From Hymenobacter setariae (GTDB taxonomy: Bacteria > Bacteroidota > Bacteroidia > Cytophagales > Hymenobacteraceae), in the NCBI RefSeq assembly GCF_007713685.1, contig NZ_VMRJ01000001.1, forward strand, positions 186,001 to 250,000: DNA of 64,000 bases, written 5' to 3'. The notes under the pieces are model-generated. The model was not told the origin of the DNA and ran no database searches. It worked only from the letters and a program-made list of their open reading frames with translations. Positions 1 through 7,168 of the stretch are shown here, piece by piece (the stretch's first letter is position 1; each line of letters starts with the position of its first letter). The position numbers were made by a program, and so were the translations under genes.

Positions 1-536
1 ATGTACAGGCGCCACTTCGAGCCTTCGGGCATCAGTTGCAGAGCTTCGGTCCAGCCCGCGATTACGCCGTTTACGGGGAAGGTGGCGGGCTGGCCGCGCT
101 GGTAGCTGCTGTCGAATACCTTGCCATTGGGCAGGGTGCCGTGGTAGTGCGTGGTTACCGACGAGCGCAGCGTAGGCTTCTTGCCGCTGCCTTCGGTGAT
201 TACTTCGTACTGCAGGCCGCTGGGCAGCGTCGTGATGCCGGGCTTTTTGGCATTCTCAGCCAGGAAGGCTTCGCCTTCCGCTTTGTTGTTGTTCATAGAG
301 TTGGATTGGGTGTCGTCGTCTTCATCTTCCATGCCCCCGCCGAGCTGCTCTTGCAGCTGTTGCATGGCGGCTTGCATCTGCTCTTGGCTCAAGCGGCTGG
401 GCTCGCCAGCGAGGCCTTCCTTGAGGGCCGCGGCTAGGGTGTCAATGTCAAGCTCCAGGCCCTGCTGCGCAAAGTTGCGGGCCAGGTCGCGGCCGATGAT
501 GTAGCTTACTTGTTGTTGATTGGTGTCGAGCGTCAC
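1..536 (-). CDS. FKBP-type peptidyl-prolyl isomerase (C-terminus cut by window edge)
   Basis: Reading the minus strand gives about 178 residues before the window ends. The first 75 or so are the helical N-terminal dimerisation segment typical of FklB/Mip-type isomerases (NQQQVSYIIGRDLA, then a Gln-rich helix). An acidic linker (MEDEDDTQSN) follows, and then the FKBP fold with GITTLPSGLQYEVITEGSG, HYHGTLPNGKVFDSS and VIAGWTEALQLMPEGSKW, which are standard FKBP core signatures. It should catalyse prolyl cis-trans isomerisation, probably in the periplasm or at the membrane in this family, although no signal peptide is visible here. The only sensible start is GTG at 534-536, because the frame stays open upstream but no longer looks like protein. 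The isomerase assignment is firm; the start is less certain. Confidence 0.88.
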   Translation of the reverse strand, partial: MTLDTNQQQVSYIIGRDLARNFAQQGLELDIDTLAAALKEGLAGEPSRLSQEQMQAAMQQLQEQLGGGMEDEDDDTQSNSMNNNKAEGEAFLAENAKKPGITTLPSGLQYEVITEGSGKKPTLRSSVTTHYHGTLPNGKVFDSSYQRGQPATFPVNGVIAGWTEALQLMPEGSKWRLY

Positions 537-631
537 GGAGGAAGTCGAATGTAGCAGCCGGCCCGATAGCCAGGTATGCTGATGGGGAAAAAATGAGTGG
601 GCAAATGTCGGTGCCAGCGCTCAATGCCTAC

Positions 632-660
632 GCAAAAAGCCTCGCTAGGGGCGAGGCTTC
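632..660 (-). terminator. Intrinsic terminator behind the 44-aa peptide gene
   Basis: AAGCCTCGC (637-645) pairs with GCGAGGCTT (651-659) around a five-base loop. Read on the minus strand the stem is followed directly by a T-run (TTTTTGCG). It lies 30 bases beyond the stop of the small ORF at 690-824. Confidence 0.75.
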
Positions 661-689
661 ACGCGTAAAAATAAATGCAACGTACAGGC

Positions 690-824
690 TTACAAGTAAT
701 GATGGTCTTCTTCGCCCTGAAGCGAAAAGGTCAGATTGAGCGTAGCCAGCCGGGCCGTGAGGTAGCTGAGCGAGCCTAGGCCGCCCAAAAGCAGTAGCGA
801 TGAGAAGGCAGTTGTCTTTTTCAT
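690..824 (-). CDS. Small membrane peptide, 44 aa
   Basis: ATG at 822-824 opens a 44-codon frame on the minus strand that begins MKKTTAFSSLLLLGG and ends GEEDHHYL. A two-lysine start followed by about 20 hydrophobic residues looks like a signal peptide or a single membrane helix; the C-terminal 20 residues are polar with an acidic/histidine end. An intrinsic terminator lies just downstream, which supports its being a real transcription unit. I do not recognise a family. It could be a small secreted or anchored peptide, or the remnant of a longer gene. Confidence 0.5.
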   Translation of the reverse strand: MKKTTAFSSLLLLGGLGSLSYLTARLATLNLTFSLQGEEDHHYL

Positions 825-915
825 ACTCGTGGTGACTAAGTGGCTATTGAGCTAGCAAATATACGAAAACTACCATTAAAAGTAGTAGGCAAGCCGAGTA
901 AATTCGTGTGTCCGC

Positions 916-1491
916 TCAAGCCAAGGCGTTACTAGCTGTCTCAGCTGCATTCTCTTGCATCTGGGTCAAGTGGCGGCGGGCGTGCTGCGCCAGAAAATAA
1001 ACGTATTCATACACGTTGAGCTTACCTAAGGCATTCACGCTCATGGTAGTCTGATATAGCAGGCCTTCGCCATTAGGCAGTTGGTCGAGATACCCTAGGG
1101 CTTGGCCCAACTGGTCGCATAGCTGCTGCCGAATGGCGGGCAGCGACCGCTGGTTAAGGTGCGGCTGCATGTGGTCGGGCCGTACCCAGGCAAAGCCATG
1201 CAGTAGCCCAATAGCTGACAGCTTCTGGCTTGGAAACTCATAGGTAGCCAGCTCCGCCGCCAAGTCACGCCCTTGCGTATTGACCAAAGCCTTCACGGTG
1301 CCTTTCTCAATCAGAATGAGTAGGTAGTGGTTGGTGAGGCCAATGTGGGCCAACACCTCATCGATGGTCCAGCCTAGGTCGACTGGCCGGTAGGCCCGCA
1401 ACGCCACCGGCTGGTCAAACCACGCATCGACCAAGGCAAACGTTTCAGTTAGGTAGCTTCTTAGCTCAGCGAGTAGGCTAGTGGTATCCAT
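916..1491 (-). CDS. DinB-superfamily (YfiT-like four-helix) protein
   Basis: The 191-residue product has the four-helix-bundle layout of the DinB superfamily. Near residue 40 is WTIDEVLAHIGLTNHYLL, where the histidine is the usual first metal ligand, and near the C-terminus is FLAQHARRHLTQM, matching the HxxRHLxQ motif that supplies the remaining ligands in YfiT/DinB_2 proteins. Members bind a divalent metal and include thiol-transfer enzymes and damage-inducible proteins of unknown substrate. The substrate cannot be read from the sequence. It is followed on the same strand by a secreted SnoaL-like gene upstream (1519-1974), 27 bases away, so the two may be co-transcribed. Confidence 0.75.
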   Translation of the reverse strand: MDTTSLLAELRSYLTETFALVDAWFDQPVALRAYRPVDLGWTIDEVLAHIGLTNHYLLILIEKGTVKALVNTQGRDLAAELATYEFPSQKLSAIGLLHGFAWVRPDHMQPHLNQRSLPAIRQQLCDQLGQALGYLDQLPNGEGLLYQTTMSVNALGKLNVYEYVYFLAQHARRHLTQMQENAAETASNALA

Positions 1492-1518
1492 GCGCGTAAC
1501 GGAAAAGAGCGCGCAGTA

Positions 1519-1974
1519 CTAGCTGGAGTGGTCGGCCGCAATGACCCACTGGCCACCTATGCGCCGAAAAATCAGTAGAAACTGGCCTTGCAAGTCACCA
1601 GCGGCAGCACCGGGCCGCGCCAGGTGCCAATGGCCTACGACCTGCGCTACGTCGGCCGAGAGCGGCGTGATGCGTAGGCTGCTGAAGTCGAGCTTACCCA
1701 TCTGGGTGAGGTCGGGATAGCTTTTTCGGTAGCTGTCGAGGGTAGGCTGCCAGCCATAGGTGGGGCCATTCTTCCCGATAAAAACTACAGAATCGGAACG
1801 CCAGTAGCCTGCCATGAAGGTGGTGAGGTCGCCCTTATTCCAAGCCGCAACCTGGGTCGCTAGCACCTTCGCAATGGCTTGGCGGATGGCGGCCGGGGTA
1901 GGTGCCGGGGGCGCCGCGTAGGAAGTTGCGCTCAAGAAAAAGCTTAAAGCGAGGGTAGGCAACAATCTGTTCAT
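1519..1974 (-). CDS. Secreted SnoaL-like / DUF4440 nuclear-transport-factor-2 fold protein
   Basis: The 151-residue product starts with a clear signal peptide (MNRLLPTLALSFFLSATSYA) and then has an NTF2-like cone fold: a helix VLATQVAAWNKGDLTTFMAGY, the WRSDSVVFIGKNG strand pair, and a closing GQFLLIFRRIGGQWVIAADH strand. This is the typical SnoaL/DUF4440 pattern. Such proteins are small ligand-binding or ketosteroid-isomerase-like domains; in Bacteroidota most are of unknown function. The C-terminus ends immediately after the last strand (DHSS), a normal family ending. It sits upstream of the DinB-like gene on the same strand. Confidence 0.75.
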   Translation of the reverse strand: MNRLLPTLALSFFLSATSYAAPPAPTPAAIRQAIAKVLATQVAAWNKGDLTTFMAGYWRSDSVVFIGKNGPTYGWQPTLDSYRKSYPDLTQMGKLDFSSLRITPLSADVAQVVGHWHLARPGAAAGDLQGQFLLIFRRIGGQWVIAADHSS

Positions 1975-2100
1975 GGAATGTTTATGAAAAGGCGAAGCTA
2001 ATGTAGTAGTCCAAATGAATTAGGTGTCGCGCAGGCAATACTTCACGCAGCCGGCTCTTTGCCATCTAGGTCTCTGCCGCAAGCACAGGCCGACTGATGC

Positions 2101-2898
2101 TTAGTTATTGAGCAAGGTAGCCACGTAGGCTGACCCGCCCAGCGAGCGCATTTTGCGCAGCACACGCAGTTGCTTGGCCCGGGCCTGCGGACCCGGCTGG
2201 CCAGCCCGGAAACGCAACGGGTTGGGCAGTACACCGGCCAGCAGGGCTGCCTCGGGGGGGCTTAGGCTACGGGCCGGCTTGTGAAAATAGCGCTGGCTGG
2301 CGGCCTCTACGCCAAAGGTGCAGTCGCCCATTTCGGCCACGCTCAAGTACATCTCCATGATGCGGCGCTTGCTCCAAAGCGTTTCGATGAGGATGGTGAA
2401 GTACGCCTCGGCGGCCTTGCGCACGTAGGAGCGGCCGTGCCAAAGAAAGACGTTTTTGGCCACCTGCTGCGAGATGGTGGAGCCGCCGCGCACGGGCTTG
2501 CCTTCGGCGCGGTGCCAGTTATACTTCGCTGCACTCCACATGCCATCGAGGTCAAAGCCATGGTGCAGCAAAAAGCGCTGGTCTTCGGAGGCTACCACCG
2601 CCAAGGGCACGCTGGGCGCCACCTCGTCGAGGGTGCTAAAGCGGTAGCCTACGTGGCGCGGGTCGGGCTGAATGCCATAGTAACCCAGACCCATTGGGGC
2701 GTGGGCGCGGCGGTCGAGCATGAGCCAGGTGGCGGGCGGCGGCACCCAGCGGTACACCAGCACCCAAGCCACCGAAACGAGAAATAGAGCTGCCGCCGTT
2801 TGCAGGCTCACACGCACCACAGTGCGCCAAGAGGGAAGAAGAGTATGAATAGCCTGGGCCAAAACGCGGAGCAAAAGGATAGAAAAAGCGAGCGGCAA
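2101..2898 (-). CDS. mtgA: Monofunctional peptidoglycan transglycosylase (GT51)
   Basis: The product polymerises lipid II into glycan strands on the outer face of the inner membrane. An N-terminal membrane helix (about residues 33-51) is followed by a GT51 domain without a penicillin-binding domain. All five hallmark regions are visible: ASEDQRFLLHHGFD with the catalytic Glu, GGSTISQQVAKN, the RKAAEAYFT helix, SKRRIMEMYLSVAEMG with the second Glu region, and GVEAASQRYFHKPA. At 265 residues the length is usual for MtgA. The start is TTG at 2896-2898; the hydrophobic helix lies well inside, so a slightly later start would not change the call. It lies 36 bases downstream of the App1-type phosphatase gene and is probably co-transcribed with it. 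Confidence 0.9.
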   Translation of the reverse strand: MPLAFSILLLRVLAQAIHTLLPSWRTVVRVSLQTAAALFLVSVAWVLVYRWVPPPATWLMLDRRAHAPMGLGYYGIQPDPRHVGYRFSTLDEVAPSVPLAVVASEDQRFLLHHGFDLDGMWSAAKYNWHRAEGKPVRGGSTISQQVAKNVFLWHGRSYVRKAAEAYFTILIETLWSKRRIMEMYLSVAEMGDCTFGVEAASQRYFHKPARSLSPPEAALLAGVLPNPLRFRAGQPGPQARAKQLRVLRKMRSLGGSAYVATLLNN

Positions 2899-2934
2899 AG
2901 GTCGGGCAAGGCCCGGTAGCAGCCAAATAAGCCC

Positions 2935-4086
2935 CTAGGCCTGGTCTTGGCTGGCCTTTTCTACCTGCGTCAGTCCCTCGGCCGTGATGAGCCCTAGGTT
3001 GGCCGCATGGGCCGCGGCCGCCTTAAAGTCTGGCACTACCACTAGCTCTACTCCGCCTTCGGCGCGCAGGGCGTCGGCCACGGGTGTCACCAACGCAGTG
3101 CGAGCGGGCACGCCCACATCGCGAATATAAATAACCAAGATGCGGCCCGGATATTGGCGCGCCACCTCCGCGTAAATGTCGGCGTCGTGCTGCCCGCTGT
3201 CGCCCAGCAAAATAAAAGGTAGGTCGGGATAGGTGTCTAGCAACTGCTTGATTTCGCGTAGCTTGTGGCCGTGATGCAGGGAGTCGTTGCTAGAGGCTAC
3301 TTCGCCAGGGCGCAGGGCTGGGGCGCGCAGCAGCGAGTCGCGTAGTAGCATGGGGCCCAGCGGAATACCACGCAGCCGCAGGAAGTCTTCCAGCACGTCG
3401 TACAAATTCCAGGGCGAGGAGCTGACGTAGAAGAATGGGTTATCGGGCCGGCCGCTTTGGCCGCGCTGCAAGGCTTGGTAGAACGCCGCTACGCCCGCCA
3501 GCGGCTCGTGCGAGTGAGCGTTGCGAAAAAGCACGGTGCGCAGCATCCGCAGCAGGTGCGTGGCCCGCGTCACAATTACGGTATCATCGAGGTCTGAAAT
3601 AACCCCAAACTCGGCCGTGGTGGGCGGGATGAGCACCTGCGCCGTGGCCCGCACTGCCCCATGCAGCCCCCGAAAGCGGTACGGCAGCTGGCTTAGCTGC
3701 ACCGGCACCGGGTGCCAGAGGTAATCGCGAGCGGCGGGTAGCTCGGGTGGGTCGAGGGCCAGCGTGAAGTAGCCACCCTTGTCGGTGGTGACGTAGGTAT
3801 CGAGCCCGCCTGGCATGGTCACCAGAATGCGGGCGCCGGCTATCTCGCGGCTGTTGAAGCGCCGGTACATCGCCTGAAAATTGCGCCAGGGTGAGTCGGC
3901 CTCTGTTTGGGGCGTGAGGCCACGGTCGGCCAGCAAGCGCCCTTTCAAATAAAAGCGGTGCGGCGTGCCGTAGCTGCGGTACGCATCGAGGTGCAGGGGG
4001 CGCAGGCGACCTAGGCGGGCCGCCGTGCGCGTGACCAGCGCATCGGCCCAGTCGAGGGCATCCGAAAACCAAAGACCTAACTCCAT
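2935..4086 (-). CDS. App1-type phosphatidate-phosphatase-domain protein (DUF2183)
   Basis: The C-terminal half is a HAD-like phosphatase of the App1/DUF2183 family: FGVISDLDDTVIVT (DxDxT nucleophile motif, Asp165 and Asp167), FFYVSSSPWNLYDVLEDF, and LLGDSGQHDADIYAEV as the closing acidic motif. In yeast App1 this domain dephosphorylates phosphatidate. The N-terminal 150 residues form a beta-rich region (ILVTMPGGLDTYVTTDKGGYF) usual for bacterial homologues. No signal peptide or membrane helix is apparent, so it is probably cytoplasmic. A TAGGTTTG promoter element ends four bases before the ATG. It heads a likely two-gene unit with mtgA. Confidence 0.85.
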   Translation of the reverse strand: MELGLWFSDALDWADALVTRTAARLGRLRPLHLDAYRSYGTPHRFYLKGRLLADRGLTPQTEADSPWRNFQAMYRRFNSREIAGARILVTMPGGLDTYVTTDKGGYFTLALDPPELPAARDYLWHPVPVQLSQLPYRFRGLHGAVRATAQVLIPPTTAEFGVISDLDDTVIVTRATHLLRMLRTVLFRNAHSHEPLAGVAAFYQALQRGQSGRPDNPFFYVSSSPWNLYDVLEDFLRLRGIPLGPMLLRDSLLRAPALRPGEVASSNDSLHHGHKLREIKQLLDTYPDLPFILLGDSGQHDADIYAEVARQYPGRILVIYIRDVGVPARTALVTPVADALRAEGGVELVVVPDFKAAAAHAANLGLITAEGLTQVEKASQDQA

Positions 4087-4090
4087 CTGA

Positions 4091-4098
4091 CAAACCTA
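4091..4098 (-). promoter_or_regulatory. TAnnTTTG -7 element directly abutting the phosphatase ATG
   Basis: Minus-strand TAGGTTTG is followed by TCAG and then the ATG at 4086. TAnnTTTG is the Bacteroidota primary sigma-factor -7 element, and transcription normally starts a few bases after it, so the mRNA would begin at or next to the start codon. No clear -33 TTG is seen at the usual distance. Confidence 0.5.
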
Positions 4099-4210
4099 CG
4101 CCCGGCGAGGGTTTTCTAGCCTCATTGCGGGGCTTTCTTCCGGCGCTTACTCGCCCTTAAGGGCGGAATTACGTAAGCCTCTTTACTTATTTTTCTTCTG
4201 CTCCGCTTCT

Positions 4211-5335
4211 ATGCCCACCGCCACCCACGCCGCTCCCCGCCCCAAAACTCGCAAAAAGCACTTGGCTCCGCTGCCCGACCTGGCCGCACACGAACTCTAC
4301 AAAGACCCCGCCCGGCAGGCCGAGCTGGCTGGCTTGCACTACGGCACCGACGCCGGCCCCGGCTTGCGCCGGGAGGCCGCCGCAGGTAAGGGCGAGTTTC
4401 AGTACTTCGATGTGAAGGGCCACGTCATCAAGGATGCCAAAACGCTGGACCGCATTCACAGCTTCGTGATTCCGCCGGCCTGGACGGAGGTGTGGATTGC
4501 GCCCGACCCTATGCTGCACTTGCAAGTGACGGGCCACGACGCAGCCGGCCGCAAGCAGTATCGCTACCATCCGGCCTGGGATGCCGCCCGCTCGCTCACT
4601 AAGTTTTCGCGTCTGCTAGCCTTCGGGCAGAAGCTCGGTGCCCTGCGCCAACAGCTTAAAAAAGACCTAGACCGCCCCGGCCTCGACCGCGATAAAGTAG
4701 TGGCTCTAGTGCTTACGCTCATGGACCAGTCGTTTATTCGCATTGGCAATGAGGAGTACGCCAAGAAGAACAAGAGCTACGGCCTAAGCACGTTACTCGA
4801 CAAGCACGTGAAAATCGACGGGGCCGACTTGCGCTTTTCCTTCGTTGGCAAAAAAGGCGTGCCCCATGATGTGACCCTGCACGACCAGAAGCTGGCCCGC
4901 CTGGTACGCAAGTGCAAGGAGATACCTGGTCAGCATTTATTCCAGTTCTACGGTTCCGATGGGCACCGCCACCCGCTAGAGTCGGGCCACGTAAATGAGT
5001 ACTTGCACCGGCACACCGGACTAGCGCTGTCGGCCAAGGACTTCCGCACCTGGGGCGGCACCGTCAAGATGGTGAGCTGCCTCGAAGCGGTGCTGCACGC
5101 CGAGCCCGACCTAGGGCCCGAAAAAGTGATACGCAAGGCTGTAAAGGAAGTCGCTACCAACCTGGGCAACACGCCCACCGTGTGCTCCAAATACTACATC
5201 CACCCGCAGGTGGTCGAGCTGTTTAAGTCGGGCAAGCTCATCGAGTACCTACGCCGCCATGACGCCGACCCCGCCGACCAAGACGAGCTTTCACCCATCG
5301 AGCACCTTGTGCTGGAAATGCTAGCGGAAGTATAA
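4211..5335 (+). CDS. DNA topoisomerase IB (poxvirus-like bacterial type)
   Basis: This 374-residue enzyme relaxes supercoils through a 3'-phosphotyrosyl intermediate. The N-terminal domain carries the GLRREAAAGKGEFQYFD strand set and DRIHSFVIPPAWTEVWI, a bacterial TopIB signature. The catalytic domain shows FVGKKGVPHDV, DFRTWGGTVK (catalytic Arg) and NTPTVCSKYYIHP, in which Tyr329 is the expected nucleophile. Length is close to that of the Deinococcus enzyme plus a short basic N-terminal extension (PKTRKKH). It stands alone, facing a convergent lipoprotein gene. TopIB is patchily distributed in bacteria, so its presence suggests old lateral acquisition, although codon use here looks native. 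Confidence 0.93.
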   Translation: MPTATHAAPRPKTRKKHLAPLPDLAAHELYKDPARQAELAGLHYGTDAGPGLRREAAAGKGEFQYFDVKGHVIKDAKTLDRIHSFVIPPAWTEVWIAPDPMLHLQVTGHDAAGRKQYRYHPAWDAARSLTKFSRLLAFGQKLGALRQQLKKDLDRPGLDRDKVVALVLTLMDQSFIRIGNEEYAKKNKSYGLSTLLDKHVKIDGADLRFSFVGKKGVPHDVTLHDQKLARLVRKCKEIPGQHLFQFYGSDGHRHPLESGHVNEYLHRHTGLALSAKDFRTWGGTVKMVSCLEAVLHAEPDLGPEKVIRKAVKEVATNLGNTPTVCSKYYIHPQVVELFKSGKLIEYLRRHDADPADQDELSPIEHLVLEMLAEV

Positions 5336-5344
5336 ATCGATAAG

Positions 5345-5378
5345 CAATGAGCAGAGCTATTATTTAGCTTGCTCATTG
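5345..5378. terminator. Hairpin between convergent genes
   Basis: CAATGAGCA (5345-5353) pairs with TGCTCATTG (5370-5378) in the 54-base gap between topoisomerase IB and the convergent lipoprotein gene. No T-run follows, so termination is a guess from position; the reiterated AGCAATGAGCA wording resembles the intergenic word repeats seen elsewhere in the window. Confidence 0.4.
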
Positions 5379-5389
5379 TTGATTAAAGG

Positions 5390-6973
5390 CTACTCGTCGG
5401 CCAATCGGTCGTAGTTCTTAAGGGCTTCTTTGTCGGTGCGGGGGCGGGGCACGTCGAGGTTGCCATTGGCTTCCTGGCTAAATTCCACCCTAGGTGCATT
5501 GGCGGGGCGCACCACATCGTGGTCGGCGCCACCGTGCAGCACGAGCGGCAGGCCGCGGCCAGTCACTTCAAAAATATCGTTGCTGCCTAAGCCTTCTATG
5601 GTCAGCCGGCGCGTTTCTTTGCGGTAGTAAGTACGCTGGAAATAAAGCGAGTCGGCGCCTAGGGTCCGATTATAGATGCGCACGGTAGTAGAGTCGGGAG
5701 TGCGCTGCACTTGAAAAAAATCGGGCTGGTCGGTACCCGCCACAATGGGCTGGCGGGCTTTTAATAAGTAGTATTTACGCGCCACGGAGGGCAACTGGTC
5801 GCGCCGATGCTTTAGGTCGCGAAGCAAGCGCTTGCCCGCATGGGCATACACAGCTGGAGGAAGTCGGTGCACGGCGCGGGCTAGCGTCGAGTCGGGTAGG
5901 TGCTGCTGCACATAGCGCGCCGCCTGCTCAAAGTCGCGGCGCGTGAGCTCGGGCATGCCGCGCTGGTCTACAAAGCGGCCCTGGCCCGTGAGGGCCTCCA
6001 CATCGTGAATCCGCTTCTTGAACGTAACCAAGTGCCGCACTGTGAACTTGCGCGTACCCAGCCAGCCCACTAGCCCATCCGAAACGCGGTAAAACGTCTG
6101 GTCCCGGTCCTTAGGTACGGGCGCATAACGGCGGCGATTGGGGTGGGCCGGGTCAGGCAGCACGGCCCACTGCCACTGCCCGGCGTGGCGGTCCCAGTCG
6201 CCGATGAGCACATCGAGCAGGCGCGCCCGCAGCAGGGCCTGCTGGTCGGGGCGGTCGGCAGGGCTCGCGTAAATGCGCTTGCGCATGTCCTCGTCGCTAA
6301 TAAATTCTTGTGCCTGAGGCAGCAGTGGCGAGCTAACCTGCTTGCCGTTGTATTTTTCTTCTAACAGCACCATTTTGCCGCGGAGGCGCTCGTTGGCATC
6401 ATCCACTGTGAACTCCGTTTCGGAGGGCGCTACGTAGAAAATGCGCGGGTGCGTGTGCGGCACCCCCAGCGCCTGAGCCAGCGGCGGCACTACCAGAGCC
6501 CCGTAGGGATTGCCGGCCGAGGTGCCATCGCGCAAGGCATTCGCTACAAAAGTTTTCTGATAAAACTTGGGCAAGATGCGCGCTGGGTCTTTGTCGAGCG
6601 AACGTAGTGCGAAGGTGCGACCGTCAGCCGCTTCTAGCGTCAGGCTGGTGCTTTGAAAGCCGCCGCCCAGTTTGGTAGGCTTTAAGGGACCCGCCTCCTT
6701 ATCGGCCGAGGCGAGCCGAAATATGGGCACCCGCACCGGCGCTGCCCACAGCCCCCGGTGGTGCGGCCCCATGAAGCGCCTGAAAAGCCAGCCATGTTGG
6801 TTGTAGTGGCGCCCTGCCGTGGCCCACACGCTGTCGGTAGAGGCATGGCGAGCCGGTGCCAGTGCTTGGGAATGCACCTGCGCATCGGTCTGGAAAAAAT
6901 CCTTGCGTGCACAACCGGTCGTAATGCCTAGCGCCAAACTACAATAAAAAAAAGAAAAAGTAATAGAGCGCAA
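5390..6973 (-). CDS. Kinase-like exported protein with intact DRH motif
   Basis: A 527-residue protein with an N-terminal hydrophobic segment ending in a Cys (residue 21), possibly a lipoprotein signal. Conserved blocks are AGRHYNQHGWLFRRFMG, GGGFQSTSLTLEAADGRTF, RSLDKDPAR (126-131), LLDVLIGDWDRHAGQW (DRH 261-263) and VPKDRDQTF (D289, D291). The order Lys-containing strand, DRH, then Asp-rich motif resembles HipA/Fam20-type atypical kinases, but that is my inference. A late segment, GLGSNDIFEV plus GGADHDVV, looks like one pair of haemolysin-type turns. The N-terminal blocks recall the soluble half of some BamA/TamA-like Bacteroidota proteins; no beta-barrel follows here. A divergent paralogue lies 195 bases away. 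The start is TTG at 6971-6973. Function unknown. Confidence 0.7.
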   Translation of the reverse strand: MRSITFSFFYCSLALGITTGCARKDFFQTDAQVHSQALAPARHASTDSVWATAGRHYNQHGWLFRRFMGPHHRGLWAAPVRVPIFRLASADKEAGPLKPTKLGGGFQSTSLTLEAADGRTFALRSLDKDPARILPKFYQKTFVANALRDGTSAGNPYGALVVPPLAQALGVPHTHPRIFYVAPSETEFTVDDANERLRGKMVLLEEKYNGKQVSSPLLPQAQEFISDEDMRKRIYASPADRPDQQALLRARLLDVLIGDWDRHAGQWQWAVLPDPAHPNRRRYAPVPKDRDQTFYRVSDGLVGWLGTRKFTVRHLVTFKKRIHDVEALTGQGRFVDQRGMPELTRRDFEQAARYVQQHLPDSTLARAVHRLPPAVYAHAGKRLLRDLKHRRDQLPSVARKYYLLKARQPIVAGTDQPDFFQVQRTPDSTTVRIYNRTLGADSLYFQRTYYRKETRRLTIEGLGSNDIFEVTGRGLPLVLHGGADHDVVRPANAPRVEFSQEANGNLDVPRPRTDKEALKNYDRLADE

Positions 6974-7168
6974 AATGGAGGCGAAATAAGCGGTAGAGTA
7001 AGCCGCAGGGCAGTTGGTTACTTCAACGCAGGCCAGCCGGAAAAGATAAGCTAATCTGCACCTGGCAACCCCAACCAGCTTGCTGCGCTATAAGGCCGAC
7101 CTAGGGTTGCTCGCCGACCGCGCTGCCTTGGTCAAGCGCGTCAATAAACTAGTGTTCAGGTTACAGCA

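Noticed and set aside
36..504. Two plus-strand frames at the left edge
   Set aside because: They are antisense to an FKBP isomerase whose family motifs are clear on the minus strand.
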